Shown here: in pieces, positions 10,279 to 19,650 of the stretch
Layout: each line of letters opens with the position of its first letter
Numbering within the stretch: the first letter of the stretch is position 1
Source: Tabrizicola fusiformis
Lineage (GTDB): Bacteria; Pseudomonadota; Alphaproteobacteria; Rhodobacterales; Rhodobacteraceae
Assembly (NCBI RefSeq): GCF_013328815.1
Contig: NZ_JABUHN010000008.1
Span: 151,985-215,984 of the forward strand
Direction: 5' to 3'
Length of the DNA stretch: 64,000 nucleotides
The notes under the pieces: generated by a model
Databases searched by the model: none
Told to the model about the DNA's origin: nothing
The model's input: only the letters and a program-made list of their open reading frames with translations
Made by a program: the position numbers and the translations under genes

Positions 10279-11271
10279 ATGGACCTTCTGACGACGCTAT
10301 TTCTGGGAACCCCGCTGTGGATGTGGGGAACCTTCATTGCCATTGTGATCGGCCTTCTGGTGCTGGACCTTGGCGTTTTGCACAAGGATGGCGAAACCGA
10401 GATCGGGGTGAGCGAGAGCCTCAAGCTTTCGTCGATGTATGTGACGCTGGGCCTGGCCTTTTCCGGCTTTGTCTGGTGGACCAAGGACTGGGATTCCACC
10501 GCGAATTACCTGACGGCCTTTGTGGTGGAAAAGACGCTGGCGATGGACAATATCTTTGTCATCGCGCTGATCTTTTCCTTCTTTGCCATTCCGCGCGCCT
10601 ATCAGCACCGCGTGCTGTTCTGGGGCATTCTGGGTGTGATCGTGCTGCGGGGCATCATGATCGGCCTTGGCGCCACGCTGGTCGCGCAATATGGCTGGAT
10701 CCTGTATATCTTCGCCGCCTTCCTGATCTTCACCGGCATCAAGATGATGTTCGTTTCCGAGGAAAATCATAGCCTTGAGGACAACCGCCTGCTGCGCTTC
10801 CTCAAGCGGCGGATGAATGTGACCGAGAGCTTGCGCGGCAATGCCTTCTTCGTCAACGAACCGCATCCGACCACCGGCAAGCTGACCCGCTATGCCACGC
10901 CGCTGTTTCTGGCGCTGATCCTGATTGAGGTGGCCGATCTGGTGTTCGCGGTGGATTCGGTGCCTGCCGTCTTCACCATCACCACCGATCCTTTCGTGGT
11001 CTATACCTCGAACATCTTTGCCATACTTGGCCTGCGCGCGCTTTATTTCGCGCTGGCGGCGATCCTGCATCGCTTTGCCTATCTGAAATATGCGCTGTCG
11101 CTGCTTCTGGTGTTCATCGGGTCGAAGGTGTTCATTGCCGACTTGATGGGTTGGGCGAAGTTCCCGCCCTCGTGGTCGCTGGGCATCACCTTTGCCATCC
11201 TTGGCGCGGGCGTGGTGTTTTCGCTGTGGAAGACGGCGCGCGATACCCGTCTGGCGCGGCCCGCCCAATAG
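10279..11271 (+). CDS. TerC/Alx family integral membrane protein (putative metal exporter)
   Basis: A 330-residue polytopic membrane protein with about nine hydrophobic segments. TerC-family motifs are KTLAMDNIFVIALIFSFF and EVADLVFAVDSVPAVFTIT, whose acidic residues lie within membrane segments. Members such as E. coli Alx and MeeY are implicated in manganese export; others in tellurite resistance or loading metal onto exported enzymes. The ATG at 10279 follows GAGGACGG and fits the family N-terminus better than an earlier in-frame ATG at 10189, which would translate part of the structured leader. A stem-loop follows the gene. Confidence 0.9.
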   Translation: MDLLTTLFLGTPLWMWGTFIAIVIGLLVLDLGVLHKDGETEIGVSESLKLSSMYVTLGLAFSGFVWWTKDWDSTANYLTAFVVEKTLAMDNIFVIALIFSFFAIPRAYQHRVLFWGILGVIVLRGIMIGLGATLVAQYGWILYIFAAFLIFTGIKMMFVSEENHSLEDNRLLRFLKRRMNVTESLRGNAFFVNEPHPTTGKLTRYATPLFLALILIEVADLVFAVDSVPAVFTITTDPFVVYTSNIFAILGLRALYFALAAILHRFAYLKYALSLLLVFIGSKVFIADLMGWAKFPPSWSLGITFAILGAGVVFSLWKTARDTRLARPAQ

Positions 11272-11279
11272 CCTGCTTC

Positions 11280-11310
11280 CCCCCCGCCTGCGTTTGCGCT
11301 AGGCGGGGGG
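11280..11310 (+). terminator. Strong stem-loop between terC and aroC
   Basis: CCCCCCGCCTGCG (11280-11292) pairs with CGC plus AGGCGGGGGG (11297-11310) with one bulged T, giving about 13 bp around a 4-nt loop. There is no T-tract, so it may be a weak terminator or an RNA-processing structure. It lies just upstream of the aroC Shine-Dalgarno. Confidence 0.5.
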
Positions 11311-11328
11311 AACGATCAGGAGGGCGCT

Positions 11329-12432
11329 ATGAGCTTCAACACCTTTGGCCATCTGTTCCGCGTGACCACCTGGGGCGAAAGCCACGGTCCCGCGATTGGC
11401 GCCACGGTGGACGGCTGCCCGCCGGGCGTGGCGTTGAGCGAGGCAGACCTGCAACCCTGGCTGGACCGGCGCAAACCCGGCACCTCGAAATTCACCACCC
11501 AGCGGAAAGAGCCGGATCAGGTGCGGATTCTGTCGGGGGTGTTCGAAGGTCGCACGACCGGCACGCCGATCCAGTTGATGATCGAGAACACCGACCAACG
11601 GTCAAAAGACTATGGCGACATTGCGCAGGCTTTTCGGCCGGGCCATGCCGATATCACCTATCATCAGAAGTATGGCGTTCGGGATTATCGCGGTGGCGGG
11701 CGGTCTTCGGCGCGGGAAACCGCCAGCCGGGTTGCGGCGGGCGGCGTGGCGCGGGCGGTGCTGGCGGCGCTGGTGCCGGGACTGCGGATCAGCGGCTATA
11801 TGATGCAGATGGGGCCAAAGGCGATTGACCGCAGCCGGTTCGATGCCGCGGTGATCGAAGGCAACCCCTTCTGGTGCCCCGACCCGGTCGCGGCGGCAGA
11901 TTGGGCAGTCTATCTGGATGAGCTGCGGCTGGCACATAACTCGGTCGGCGCGGTGATCGAGGTGGTGGCAGAGGGCGTCCCGGCGGGGCTTGGTGCGCCG
12001 CTTTATGCCAAACTGGACAGCGATCTTGCCTCGGCGATGATGTCGATCAATGCCGTCAAGGCGGTGGAGATCGGTGATGGCATGGCAGCGGCCTGCCTGA
12101 CCGGCGTCGAGAATGCGGACGAAATCCGCATGGGCGCCACGGGGCCAGAGTTCCTGTCGAACCACGCGGGCGGCATCCTTGGCGGGATTTCCACCGGGCA
12201 GCCGGTGGTCTGTCGTTTTGCCGTCAAGCCGACCTCCAGCATCCTGACCCCCCGCCGCACCATCAACCAGCGCGGCGAAGAGGTGGACCTGATCACCAAG
12301 GGCCGGCATGACCCCTGCGTCGGCATCCGCGCCGTGCCGGTGGGCGAGGCGATGATGGCCTGCGTTCTGCTGGACCACCTGCTGATGGACCGCGCCCAGA
12401 CCGGCGGCCAGCGCGGGCCGATTGGCAGCTAA
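11329..12432 (+). CDS. aroC: Chorismate synthase
   Basis: Converts 5-enolpyruvylshikimate 3-phosphate to chorismate, the last shikimate-pathway step, using reduced FMN. The 367-residue protein begins [20 protein letters not shown] and has [27 protein letters not shown] and [19 protein letters not shown], the chorismate-synthase signatures. A good AGGAGGGC Shine-Dalgarno precedes the ATG. The stop overlaps by 4 bp (CTAA) with the stop of the convergent ferredoxin gene. Confidence 0.97.
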   Translation: MSFNTFGHLFRVTTWGESHGPAIGATVDGCPPGVALSEADLQPWLDRRKPGTSKFTTQRKEPDQVRILSGVFEGRTTGTPIQLMIENTDQRSKDYGDIAQAFRPGHADITYHQKYGVRDYRGGGRSSARETASRVAAGGVARAVLAALVPGLRISGYMMQMGPKAIDRSRFDAAVIEGNPFWCPDPVAAADWAVYLDELRLAHNSVGAVIEVVAEGVPAGLGAPLYAKLDSDLASAMMSINAVKAVEIGDGMAAACLTGVENADEIRMGATGPEFLSNHAGGILGGISTGQPVVCRFAVKPTSSILTPRRTINQRGEEVDLITKGRHDPCVGIRAVPVGEAMMACVLLDHLLMDRAQTGGQRGPIGS

Positions 12433-12743
12433 GGCTCGGGCACATGCAGGATGATGCCGTCCAGCGCGGGTGTCATCCTGATCTGGCAGGACAGGCGCGA
12501 GGTGTCGCGCCGTTCCGCCTCGGCCACGTCCAGCATGGCATCCTCAAAGGTTTCCGGGCTGCCGGAGCGGTCGGCCCAGACGGCATCGACATAGACATGG
12601 CAGGTCGCACAGGACAGTGACCCGCCGCATTCGCCCACCACGCGGGGCACATTGGCGGCGACAGCGGCCTCCATCAGGTTCTGGCCTTCGCGGACCTCGG
12701 CGCTGATCTGGCGGCCGTCGGAGAGTATCCAGGTGGCTTTCAT
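12429..12743 (-). CDS. [2Fe-2S] ferredoxin, adrenodoxin/P450-partner type
   Basis: A 104-residue ferredoxin with cluster ligands C39, C45, C48 and C86 (pattern Cx5Cx2C...C), as in adrenodoxin, putidaredoxin and other P450 electron donors. It ends a short operon: P450, then glutamine synthetase-like, then this gene, 7 bp after the ligase stop. The position supports a role as electron donor to the P450 at 14073-15329. No ferredoxin reductase is present nearby, so a reductase encoded elsewhere must reduce it. The start at 12743 matches the family N-terminus; an in-frame start at 12788 would run into the preceding gene. Confidence 0.88.
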   Translation of the reverse strand: MKATWILSDGRQISAEVREGQNLMEAAVAANVPRVVGECGGSLSCATCHVYVDAVWADRSGSPETFEDAMLDVAEAERRDTSRLSCQIRMTPALDGIILHVPEP

Positions 12744-12750
12744 CGCGGCC

Positions 12751-14043
12751 TCACACATACCAGACATAGAAATCGCGCAGCGCGTCACCTTCCAGCGCGG
12801 CAGTCTTGTCCACCTCGGCGCGCTTCATGAAGATGTGGTTCTCGCACAGCCCCTGCCCCACGGCGGCGCAGAGCGCGGTGTCGGTAGCCAGATCGTCCAT
12901 CGCTTCGCCAAGCGAGGCGGCAACGCCCTGCCCGGCGTCGATCCGGTCAAAGCAATCGCCTTCCTCCATCGGCAGCAGGGGATAGCCGCCCTCGAACCCC
13001 AGCCGTGCCGCCTGCAACACCGCGGCGACGGCGGTATAGGGATTGGCAGAGGCGTCCGGCATCCGGTGTTCCAGCCGGGCCTTCTTGCCGCCCTCGGCCG
13101 AAACCCGCACGGTCACGCCGCGATGATCCCCGCCCCAGTTGCACCAATAGCCGGAAAGCGAGGCCGGTTGCAGCCGCGCGTAAGACAGGGCCGTGGGCGC
13201 CACCAGCCCCGCCAATGCCTTGTGGTGCCGCATCCAGCCCGCGACGCAGCCCCGGGCCAGATCGTTCAGCCGGTCCGGCCCGCCCCGGTCGCCATTGGCA
13301 AGGGCGTTGTGGCCCTTGGCATCCTCAAACGACAGGTTGATGTGCATTCCTGAGCCGCCCTTGCCCGCAATCGGCTTGGGCAGGAAGGTCAACAAGACGC
13401 CGTGATCCAGCGCCACCTCGCGCGCCATCTGGCGGAAGAGGACAACCTCATCCACGGCGCGCACCGCCTCGTCATAGGAAAGGGTGAATTCGAACTGCGG
13501 GGTGTCATATTCGGCGGTGATCAGTTCAAGCCTGAACCCCGCCGCAAGGGCCGCATCCCAGATGGCATCGGTGAACCGCTGCGGATCGGTGAAATTGCCG
13601 GTGCCGTAAACCACGCCGCCGGGGGTGTCATAAGGGACAAGCTTGCCCTCGTCATCCTTGACCAGCGCGAAAGCTTCAAGCTCGATGCCGACTTTGGCGG
13701 TCAGCCCGTGCTTTTGCCAATCGGCCTGCGCCCGTTTCAGCGCACCGCGCGGGCAGAGCGGCAGGGGAAGGCCGTCATCGCCGTAAAGGTCGCCGAGGAC
13801 GACGTTTGTGTCCGGCTCCCATCCGGCGCGAATCTCATCGGCCTTCCAGCGCAGGGCCATGTCGGGCAGCCCCTCGCGGCATTTGGTATGCGGAGCGTCG
13901 AGCAGCAGATCCTTGTCGTAATGCACCGAGAAGGTGGGCCGGGCGAACCGGCTTTCGTCATCGCGCATCTTGTGGGCGGGAAGGTATTTCCCGCGCATGA
14001 TTGACAGATGGTCACAGAACATCGCACGCAGGCGGTCGGTCAT
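12751..14043 (-). CDS. Glutamine synthetase-like ligase (probable gamma-glutamyl-amine ligase)
   Basis: A 430-residue glutamine synthetase-family enzyme. Conserved elements: GIELEAFAL (metal-binding Glu), AEYDTPQFEFTLSY, GKGGSGMHINLS, WGGDHRGVTVRV and the C-terminal LEHRMPDASANPYTAVAA. It is divergent from ordinary GlnA and lacks an obvious adenylylation loop (NLYDLP-type). Proteins of this branch (PuuA, IpuC, GmaS, AtdA1) attach glutamate to an amine other than ammonia. The neighbouring P450, ferredoxin and class I glutamine amidotransferase suggest gamma-glutamylation of an amine, oxidation, then hydrolysis or transfer. The start at 14043 has an upstream GGGAG; the P450 stop lies 29 bp upstream. 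Confidence 0.8.
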   Translation of the reverse strand: MTDRLRAMFCDHLSIMRGKYLPAHKMRDDESRFARPTFSVHYDKDLLLDAPHTKCREGLPDMALRWKADEIRAGWEPDTNVVLGDLYGDDGLPLPLCPRGALKRAQADWQKHGLTAKVGIELEAFALVKDDEGKLVPYDTPGGVVYGTGNFTDPQRFTDAIWDAALAAGFRLELITAEYDTPQFEFTLSYDEAVRAVDEVVLFRQMAREVALDHGVLLTFLPKPIAGKGGSGMHINLSFEDAKGHNALANGDRGGPDRLNDLARGCVAGWMRHHKALAGLVAPTALSYARLQPASLSGYWCNWGGDHRGVTVRVSAEGGKKARLEHRMPDASANPYTAVAAVLQAARLGFEGGYPLLPMEEGDCFDRIDAGQGVAASLGEAMDDLATDTALCAAVGQGLCENHIFMKRAEVDKTAALEGDALRDFYVWYV

Positions 14044-14072
14044 CGGATACTCCCTGTCGCGGTCTGACGCCG

Positions 14073-15329
14073 CTATTGCATGGTGATGCGGACGGGCAGT
14101 TCCTTGATGCCGCCCACAAAGTTGGAACGCAGGAATTTTTGCTCTCCGGCAGGTTCGATCCTGCGGATCCGTTTCGCAAGCTCTTCGAAGAGAACGCGAA
14201 CCTCCAGCCGGGCCAGCCACATACCAAGACAGACATGCGGCCCGCCTTGCCCGAAGGCGACATGGCGGTTCACCGTGCGGGCCAGATCGACGCGGAAAGG
14301 GTCGCTGAAGGCCGTTTCGTCACGATTCCCTGACAGGAACCAATACAGCACCTTCTGACCTTGCCGCACCTGTTTGCCATGAAATTCGAAGTCGCGGGTG
14401 GCCGTGCGGCGGAAATAGATCGCAGGGGTGGCCCAGCGGATGATCTCATCCGCCATCGTGTCCCAGACCTCGCCACGCTGCAATTGGCCCAGCAGTTCGG
14501 GCTGATGGGCCAGCGCCTGAATACCGGCTGCGATGGAATAGCGGGTGGTGTCATTGCCCGCAGCAACCAGAAGGCAGAAGAAGTTGCGGAATTCGTGTTC
14601 CGGCATGACCTGCCCGTCAGGGCCGGGCTGCAGGATAAGGTTGAGAACGCCCGAAGTATCGCCGCTTTCCGCCTTTTTGCGCATCAGATCCTTGGCATAG
14701 ACAAAGAGTTCCGCCCCGGCCGGAGAGTTGAAGGGCATCATGCGAAATTCATCCGTTGTCATCTTGTCGAGGACGTGGCTGGTAAAGTCCGGGTCGGTAT
14801 TGGCGATCAGCGCATCGCCACGTTCGACCAGCCAAGGCAGATCTTCGTCTGGGGTGCCGATGATGCGGCCCAGCATCCGCATGGGCAGTTGACGGGCGAT
14901 TTCGCGGGTAGCGTCGAAGGTGCCCTTTTCCAGCGCCGCATCAAGGATGGGCCCGCACAGCTCGCGGATCAGCGGTTCGAACTGCGCAATGACGGGTTTC
15001 GAGAAGGCTTTGGCAACCTTGATCCGGGTCTGCATATGCTCGGGCGCATCGGTTTCCTGAAAGGTGCGGCGGGCGAGGTATTCTTCATAGGTCTGATCCT
15101 CCATTCGAATACCGCGGGCGGAGGAGAGAAGGTCGGGCTGCCCGTTCAGCGCCAGAATGTCCGCGTGGCGGGTAACCGACCAGAAACTTTCCCCCGCGCC
15201 CCATTCGGTCCAGTGCATCGGATCGTCGCGGCGCAGGCGGGCAAAGGTGTTGTGCGGCGCGCCGGCAGCAAAGGTGTCATGGCTGGTCAGATCGGCGTGG
15301 CCGTCATCGGTGGGGGTCCAGATCGTCAC
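14073..15329 (-). CDS. Cytochrome P450 monooxygenase
   Basis: A 418-residue soluble bacterial P450. The I-helix oxygen-activation motif is AGNDTTR (about 257-263), the K-helix ExxR is EIIR (295-298), and the heme-binding loop FGQGGPHVCLG (about 359-369) supplies C367 as the thiolate ligand. The start is taken as GTG at 15329, preceded by AAGAGGAG at 7-base spacing; an in-frame TTG at 15359 lacks such support. It heads the P450, ligase, ferredoxin operon and is divergent from an amidotransferase across a 72-bp AT-rich gap. Substrate unknown; context points to a nitrogenous compound. Confidence 0.92.
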   Translation of the reverse strand: MTIWTPTDDGHADLTSHDTFAAGAPHNTFARLRRDDPMHWTEWGAGESFWSVTRHADILALNGQPDLLSSARGIRMEDQTYEEYLARRTFQETDAPEHMQTRIKVAKAFSKPVIAQFEPLIRELCGPILDAALEKGTFDATREIARQLPMRMLGRIIGTPDEDLPWLVERGDALIANTDPDFTSHVLDKMTTDEFRMMPFNSPAGAELFVYAKDLMRKKAESGDTSGVLNLILQPGPDGQVMPEHEFRNFFCLLVAAGNDTTRYSIAAGIQALAHQPELLGQLQRGEVWDTMADEIIRWATPAIYFRRTATRDFEFHGKQVRQGQKVLYWFLSGNRDETAFSDPFRVDLARTVNRHVAFGQGGPHVCLGMWLARLEVRVLFEELAKRIRRIEPAGEQKFLRSNFVGGIKELPVRITMQ

Positions 15330-15401
15330 GGGCAGGCTCCTCTTGAGCGGCGGATACAAAATATGCTAATGACATTCATAAATATGTAAAGCGGGAAGAT
15401 C
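15330..15401. promoter_or_regulatory. AT-rich divergent promoter/operator between P450 and amidotransferase
   Basis: A 72-bp gap much richer in A+T than the surroundings, especially 15353-15390. It contains an imperfect dyad around TAATGACATTCATA (exact inner arms AATG and CATT around one A) and repeated AATATG near both ends. It must hold both promoters of the divergent cluster and probably an operator. No regulator gene is adjacent. Confidence 0.45.
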
Positions 15402-16088
15402 ATGCATATTGCGGTTCTGATGGCGAACACCGACGAAAGCGCCTTTGCGCAGGCCCATCCGCGCGATGGCGAGAAGTTCCGCGCGATGTTGCAGGGGTGC
15501 CGGGCGGATTGGCGGGTCACAGTCTTTTCGGTGAAGGACGGGGAGTTTCCGCCCGATGACGCCCGCTTTGACGGTTGGCTGATCACCGGCAGCCCGGCCT
15601 CGGTGAATGATGATTCGGCGTGGATTGGGCGACTTCTGGCGCTGATCCGGCGATTGGCGGACGAGGGGCAGCCGGTTTTCGGCGCCTGTTTCGGACATCA
15701 GGCGGTTGCAAAGGCACTGGGCGGACGGGTGGGGCCAAATCCCGGAGGTTGGGTGTTCGGGTTGGCGCGAACAGAGATGGAGGGCGTTGGAATCAGTCTC
15801 TATGCGGCACATAGGGAGCAGGTTCTGGATCTGCCGCAGGACGCTGTGGTGCTGGGCGGCAATGCGGAATGTGCGGTTGGCAGCTATGCCATCGGCCGGC
15901 GCATTCTGACCACACAGTATCACCCCGAGATGGGCCCGGAGTTTGTTGCCGCGCTGGTCGAAGCTTTTGCCGATAGACTGCCGGAAGAGGTGGTTGCACG
16001 CGCCCGCGCTTCGATCTCGGGGCGGCAGGCGGATTCGGACTGGATCGCGGAACGGATCGCGCGATTCTATGAAGAGGCGGTCAGATGA
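15402..16088 (+). CDS. Class I glutamine amidotransferase-like hydrolase
   Basis: A 228-residue stand-alone GATase1 protein. The nucleophile elbow GACFGHQ holds C96, and QYHPEM supplies H174 and E176, completing the Cys-His-Glu triad. No synthetase domain is attached. Such proteins hydrolyse gamma-glutamyl bonds of glutamine or related compounds; in aniline catabolism a GATase-like protein accompanies the glutamine synthetase-like enzyme. Here it is divergent from the P450/ligase/ferredoxin operon, suggesting it hydrolyses or moves the gamma-glutamyl group formed by that ligase. Its stop overlaps ilvA by 8 bp in convergent orientation. Confidence 0.85.
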   Translation: MHIAVLMANTDESAFAQAHPRDGEKFRAMLQGCRADWRVTVFSVKDGEFPPDDARFDGWLITGSPASVNDDSAWIGRLLALIRRLADEGQPVFGACFGHQAVAKALGGRVGPNPGGWVFGLARTEMEGVGISLYAAHREQVLDLPQDAVVLGGNAECAVGSYAIGRRILTTQYHPEMGPEFVAALVEAFADRLPEEVVARARASISGRQADSDWIAERIARFYEEAVR

Positions 16089-17328
16089 GGAATTCGGCCA
16101 GAATCTCGTCCCGGGTGATGTCGCGGTAGGCGAAAGCGGCGGCGTCAAGCTGCGCAAAGAGCGCCGCGAAATTCTCGGCCCGGGCGGTTTCGATGCCGAT
16201 CAGGACAGAACCGAAGTTGCGGGCGGATTTCTTGAGATATTCAAAGCGGGCGATATCATCTTCGGGGCCCAGCATGGCGAGAAATTCCTTCAGCGCGCCG
16301 GGGCGCTGCGGCATCCGCAGGATGAAGTATTTCTTGACGCCGGAATAGCGCTGCGCCCGCTCCTTGACTTCTGGTAGGCGCTCGAAATCGAAATTGCCGC
16401 CCGAAGTGATGCAAACCACGGTCTTGCCCGCGATCTCCTCGGCCAGTTCGGGCAAAACATCGACGGAAAGGGCGCCGGCGGGCTCCAGAACGATGCCCTC
16501 GACGTTCAGCATGTCCAGCATGGTGACGCAGATGCGGTCTTCGGGGGCGAGGAGAACCTCTTCGGGGCGAATCCAGGAGAGATGGGCAAAGGTCTTGTCC
16601 CCCAGACGGGCGACGGCAGCGCCATCGACAAAGCTGTTCACGGTCTTGAGCTTGACCGGCTCGGCCGCCTGAAGCGCTGCGGTCAGGCTCGCACCGCCAA
16701 GCGGCTCGACAAAGCGGAAGGCGGTCTGCGGCGCCTCGGCCCGCAGATAGGCGGTGACGCCCGAGGCAAGACCGCCGCCGCCCACAGGAAGGATGACCAG
16801 ATCGGGGGCGCGGCCAAGCTGATCGAGTAATTCGACGGCAACCGAAGCCTGACCCTCGATTACATCCTCATCATCAAAGGGGGACAGGAAATGCGCGCCC
16901 TTTTCCGCGCAAAAGCTTTGGCTGGCGGCAAGGGTCTGGTCGAAATAGTCGCCGGTCAGCACGATGCGGACTGCATCGCCGCCAAAGGCGCGGGTCTTGT
17001 CGATTTTCTGCTGCGGCGTGGTGACGGGCATGAAGATGGTGCCCTGAACGCCGAAATGGCGGCAGGCGAAGGCAACGCCCTGCGCATGGTTGCCCGCCGA
17101 GGCGCAGACGAAATGCCGCTGTGCAGGATTGGCGGCGCGGACCTTGCGCATTGCATTCCAGGCGCCGCGCAGCTTGTAGCTGCGGACTGGCGAAAGGTCT
17201 TCGCGCTTCAGCCAGATATCGGCGCCGAAGCGGCGCGACAGATGGTCGTTCCGCTGCAGCGGCGTGCGCGGAAAGAGATCGCGCAGGGCGCGGGTGGTGG
17301 AGCGGGCGGCATCGGCAAAGCTGGTCAT
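16081..17328 (-). CDS. ilvA: Threonine dehydratase (threonine ammonia-lyase)
   Basis: A PLP enzyme converting L-threonine to 2-oxobutanoate and ammonia, feeding isoleucine synthesis. The 415-residue protein has the PLP lysine in RSYKLRGA (K52), the phosphate-binding glycine loop VGGGGLASG, and a C-terminal ACT-like domain beginning near residue 325 (KKYFILRMPQRPGALKEFL), the usual site of feedback control. The single ACT-like domain and length fit the shorter biosynthetic IlvA form. It lies 36 bp downstream of a membrane-protein gene on the same strand. Confidence 0.94.
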   Translation of the reverse strand: MTSFADAARSTTRALRDLFPRTPLQRNDHLSRRFGADIWLKREDLSPVRSYKLRGAWNAMRKVRAANPAQRHFVCASAGNHAQGVAFACRHFGVQGTIFMPVTTPQQKIDKTRAFGGDAVRIVLTGDYFDQTLAASQSFCAEKGAHFLSPFDDEDVIEGQASVAVELLDQLGRAPDLVILPVGGGGLASGVTAYLRAEAPQTAFRFVEPLGGASLTAALQAAEPVKLKTVNSFVDGAAVARLGDKTFAHLSWIRPEEVLLAPEDRICVTMLDMLNVEGIVLEPAGALSVDVLPELAEEIAGKTVVCITSGGNFDFERLPEVKERAQRYSGVKKYFILRMPQRPGALKEFLAMLGPEDDIARFEYLKKSARNFGSVLIGIETARAENFAALFAQLDAAAFAYRDITRDEILAEFLI

Positions 17329-17364
17329 ATGTCAGGCTTGGCCGATGCAGGGCGATTGTGCAAG

Positions 17365-18135
17365 TCAGACCAGCGGGCGCTGTTCGATGTAATGGCCGTA
17401 AAGCGTGGTCAGGATCGAGACCCCGACCATCGTGACGAGCCAGTTGGTCACAAGCTGCCAGAGGATGGCTGTGATCATCAGATGGCCGAAAACCACCATT
17501 CCAATCAGGTTTATCACGAAGATCGCCCCGACGATGATCACCGTAAGTTCGGCAAGTGCCCGGTTGTCATGGGCCGTCGCGCGCCAGCCTGCCAGAACCT
17601 CGCTCTCGACGCCCAGCGCCTGACCCGGCAGCGCCGCAGAAAGCCGCAGGCCGGCAAAAACCAGCGGCAATTGCACGATCAGTGTCATCAGCAGGACGCC
17701 AATCAGGCCAAGCCCAAAGTGGAACAGGCCCGAAAAGAGGACGCCGACAATCATCCCCCAGACGATTGCGGGCAGCAGGATGATCAGGCCAAGCAGCAGG
17801 GAGCGCAGGAAATAGGCCAGCATCCGGTCCTGCCGGAAGGTGGGCAGAAGGTCTGGCTTTTCGTTGAGCAAAACATAGCGGTGCCAGCCGACGGCAATCC
17901 AGAGGCCGGTAGTCACGGCGACCAGTAGCGTTATCAGCATCCCAAGACCCATGCCGCCGGTCATGCCGCCAGCGCCCATTCCAGCCTGTGCGGCCATGCC
18001 GAGACCGAAGATCAGGCCGACAACGGCCTGCACCGCATAGAGCAGCCCCGAAACCCGGAGGGCACCTTCGAGATTGCCCGTGACCTGACGGACGGAGTGG
18101 CGGAATATCTGCAAACCCTTCAAATCTGGCTCCAT
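17365..18135 (-). CDS. Polytopic membrane protein of unknown function
   Basis: A 256-residue protein with a short cytoplasmic N-terminus ([18 protein letters not shown]) and about five or six hydrophobic segments, including stretches near residues 28-50, 60-80, 105-130, 130-155 and 190-225. No catalytic motif or known domain was recognised. The layout (one helix pair, a loop with [15 protein letters not shown], then glycine-rich helices) resembles small alphaproteobacterial membrane proteins of uncharacterised families. It is divergent from argG and upstream of ilvA on the same strand. Function not assigned. Confidence 0.7.
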   Translation of the reverse strand: MEPDLKGLQIFRHSVRQVTGNLEGALRVSGLLYAVQAVVGLIFGLGMAAQAGMGAGGMTGGMGLGMLITLLVAVTTGLWIAVGWHRYVLLNEKPDLLPTFRQDRMLAYFLRSLLLGLIILLPAIVWGMIVGVLFSGLFHFGLGLIGVLLMTLIVQLPLVFAGLRLSAALPGQALGVESEVLAGWRATAHDNRALAELTVIIVGAIFVINLIGMVVFGHLMITAILWQLVTNWLVTMVGVSILTTLYGHYIEQRPLV

Positions 18136-18282
18136 CGGCTGAAATCCGGATCAGTGGCGCAGGAATGCCGCGGCAAGTCAACCTTGGGCTGCGGAGCTGC
18201 GAGGGCCCCCGTTGCGGGGCGCGCGGCTTGCCCTTTCGGGGATTTCCCGATAATCGCGGGACAAACCGCGATGGAGCGTCCC

Positions 18283-19515
18283 ATGTCCAAACCGAAGAAA
18301 GTCGTCCTTGCCTATTCGGGCGGGCTTGATACCTCGATCATCCTGAAATGGTTGCAGACGGAATATGGCTGTGAGGTGGTGACCTTCACCGCCGATTTGG
18401 GTCAGGGCGAAGAGCTGGAACCGGCGCGGCAGAAGGCCGTTCTTCTGGGGATCAAGGAAGAGAACATCCATATTCTGGATGTGCGCGAAGAGTTCGTGAA
18501 GGATTTCGTCTATCCGATGTTCCGCGCCAATGCGCTTTATGAAGGGGAATACCTTCTGGGCACCTCGATCGCGCGGCCGCTGATCGCCAAGCATCTGGTG
18601 CAGATCGCCCAAGCCACCGGCGCCGATGCCGTGGCCCATGGCGCGACCGGCAAGGGCAATGATCAGGTGCGGTTCGAGCTGGGTGTGGCGGCGCTCGACC
18701 CGTCGATCCGGGTTATCGCGCCCTGGCGGGAGTGGGATCTGTCCAGCCGGACCAAGCTGATCCAGTTCGCCGAGGAAAACCAGATTCCGATCGCCAAGAA
18801 CAAGCGGGGCGAGGCGCCCTTCTCGGTCGATGCGAACCTGCTGCATACCTCTTCCGAGGGCACCGTTCTGGAGAACCCGGCCGAGGAGGCGCCCGATTAT
18901 GTCGCCCAGCGCGTGGTTGCCGTGGAAGATGCGCCGAACACGCCGGAATATATCGAGATTGCCTTTGAAAGGGGCGATGCAGTGGCGCTGAACGGTGAGG
19001 CGCTGTCGCCCGCAACCATGCTGACCCGGCTGAACGAGCTGGGCGGCAAGCATGGGATCGGTCTGCTGGACTTCGTGGAAAACCGCTTTGTCGGGATGAA
19101 ATCGCGCGGCCTTTATGAGACCCCCGGCGGCACCGTCCTGCTGGCCGCCCATCGCGGCATCGAGCAGATCACGCTGGATTCCGGCGCAGGCCATCTGAAG
19201 GATTCAATCATGCCGCGCTATGCGGAGCTGATCTACAACGGCTTCTGGTTCAGCCCTGAACGCGAGGCGCTGCAGGCGCTGATCGACAAGACGCAGGCAC
19301 ATGTGACAGGCACCGTGAAGCTGAAGCTTTACAAGGGGGTCGCCCGTGTTGTGGCCCGGTGGTCGGACCATACGCTTTACAGTGAAAAACATGTGACCTT
19401 CGAAGAGGATGCCGGCGCCTATGACCAGAAGGACGCGGCGGGCTTCATCCGGCTGAACGCGCTGCGCCTGCGCCTGATCGCCACGCGGAATGCGCGGGTG
19501 GCGAAGAAGGGCTAG
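18283..19515 (+). CDS. argG: Argininosuccinate synthase
   Basis: Joins citrulline and aspartate with ATP in arginine biosynthesis. The 410-residue protein starts [18 protein letters not shown], containing the PP-loop ATP motif AYSGGLDTS, and continues with [14 protein letters not shown] and the substrate loop near [11 protein letters not shown]. The ATG at 18283 matches the family N-terminus; another in-frame ATG lies 12 bases upstream. The 147-bp leader contains GC-rich inverted repeats but no attenuator was identified. A parS site and terminator follow the stop. Confidence 0.97.
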   Translation: MSKPKKVVLAYSGGLDTSIILKWLQTEYGCEVVTFTADLGQGEELEPARQKAVLLGIKEENIHILDVREEFVKDFVYPMFRANALYEGEYLLGTSIARPLIAKHLVQIAQATGADAVAHGATGKGNDQVRFELGVAALDPSIRVIAPWREWDLSSRTKLIQFAEENQIPIAKNKRGEAPFSVDANLLHTSSEGTVLENPAEEAPDYVAQRVVAVEDAPNTPEYIEIAFERGDAVALNGEALSPATMLTRLNELGGKHGIGLLDFVENRFVGMKSRGLYETPGGTVLLAAHRGIEQITLDSGAGHLKDSIMPRYAELIYNGFWFSPEREALQALIDKTQAHVTGTVKLKLYKGVARVVARWSDHTLYSEKHVTFEEDAGAYDQKDAAGFIRLNALRLRLIATRNARVAKKG

Positions 19516-19530
19516 GCTGCGTTCCTGCAA

Positions 19531-19546
19531 TGTTTCACGTGAAACA
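19531..19546. other. parS centromere site (exact)
   Basis: TGTTTCACGTGAAACA, the perfect 16-bp palindrome bound by ParB in most bacteria. Intergenic, between the argG stop and its terminator, about 20.7 kb left of the proposed origin. ParB is encoded at 32685-33590. Confidence 0.95.
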
Positions 19547-19577
19547 AGGCCGCGCCGGGAAACCTGCGCGGCCTTTG
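19546..19577 (+). terminator. Intrinsic terminator after argG
   Basis: AAGGCCGCGC (19546-19555) pairs with GCGCGGCCTT (19566-19575), a perfect 10-bp stem with a 10-nt loop, followed by T. It directly abuts the parS site. Confidence 0.7.
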
Positions 19578-19650
19578 CGTTCGTGACGTAACGGCGCGGT
19601 TGCGTCAGCGGGCATCGTGCCTAACCTGCCGGAGAACCGCAGGAGAGATC

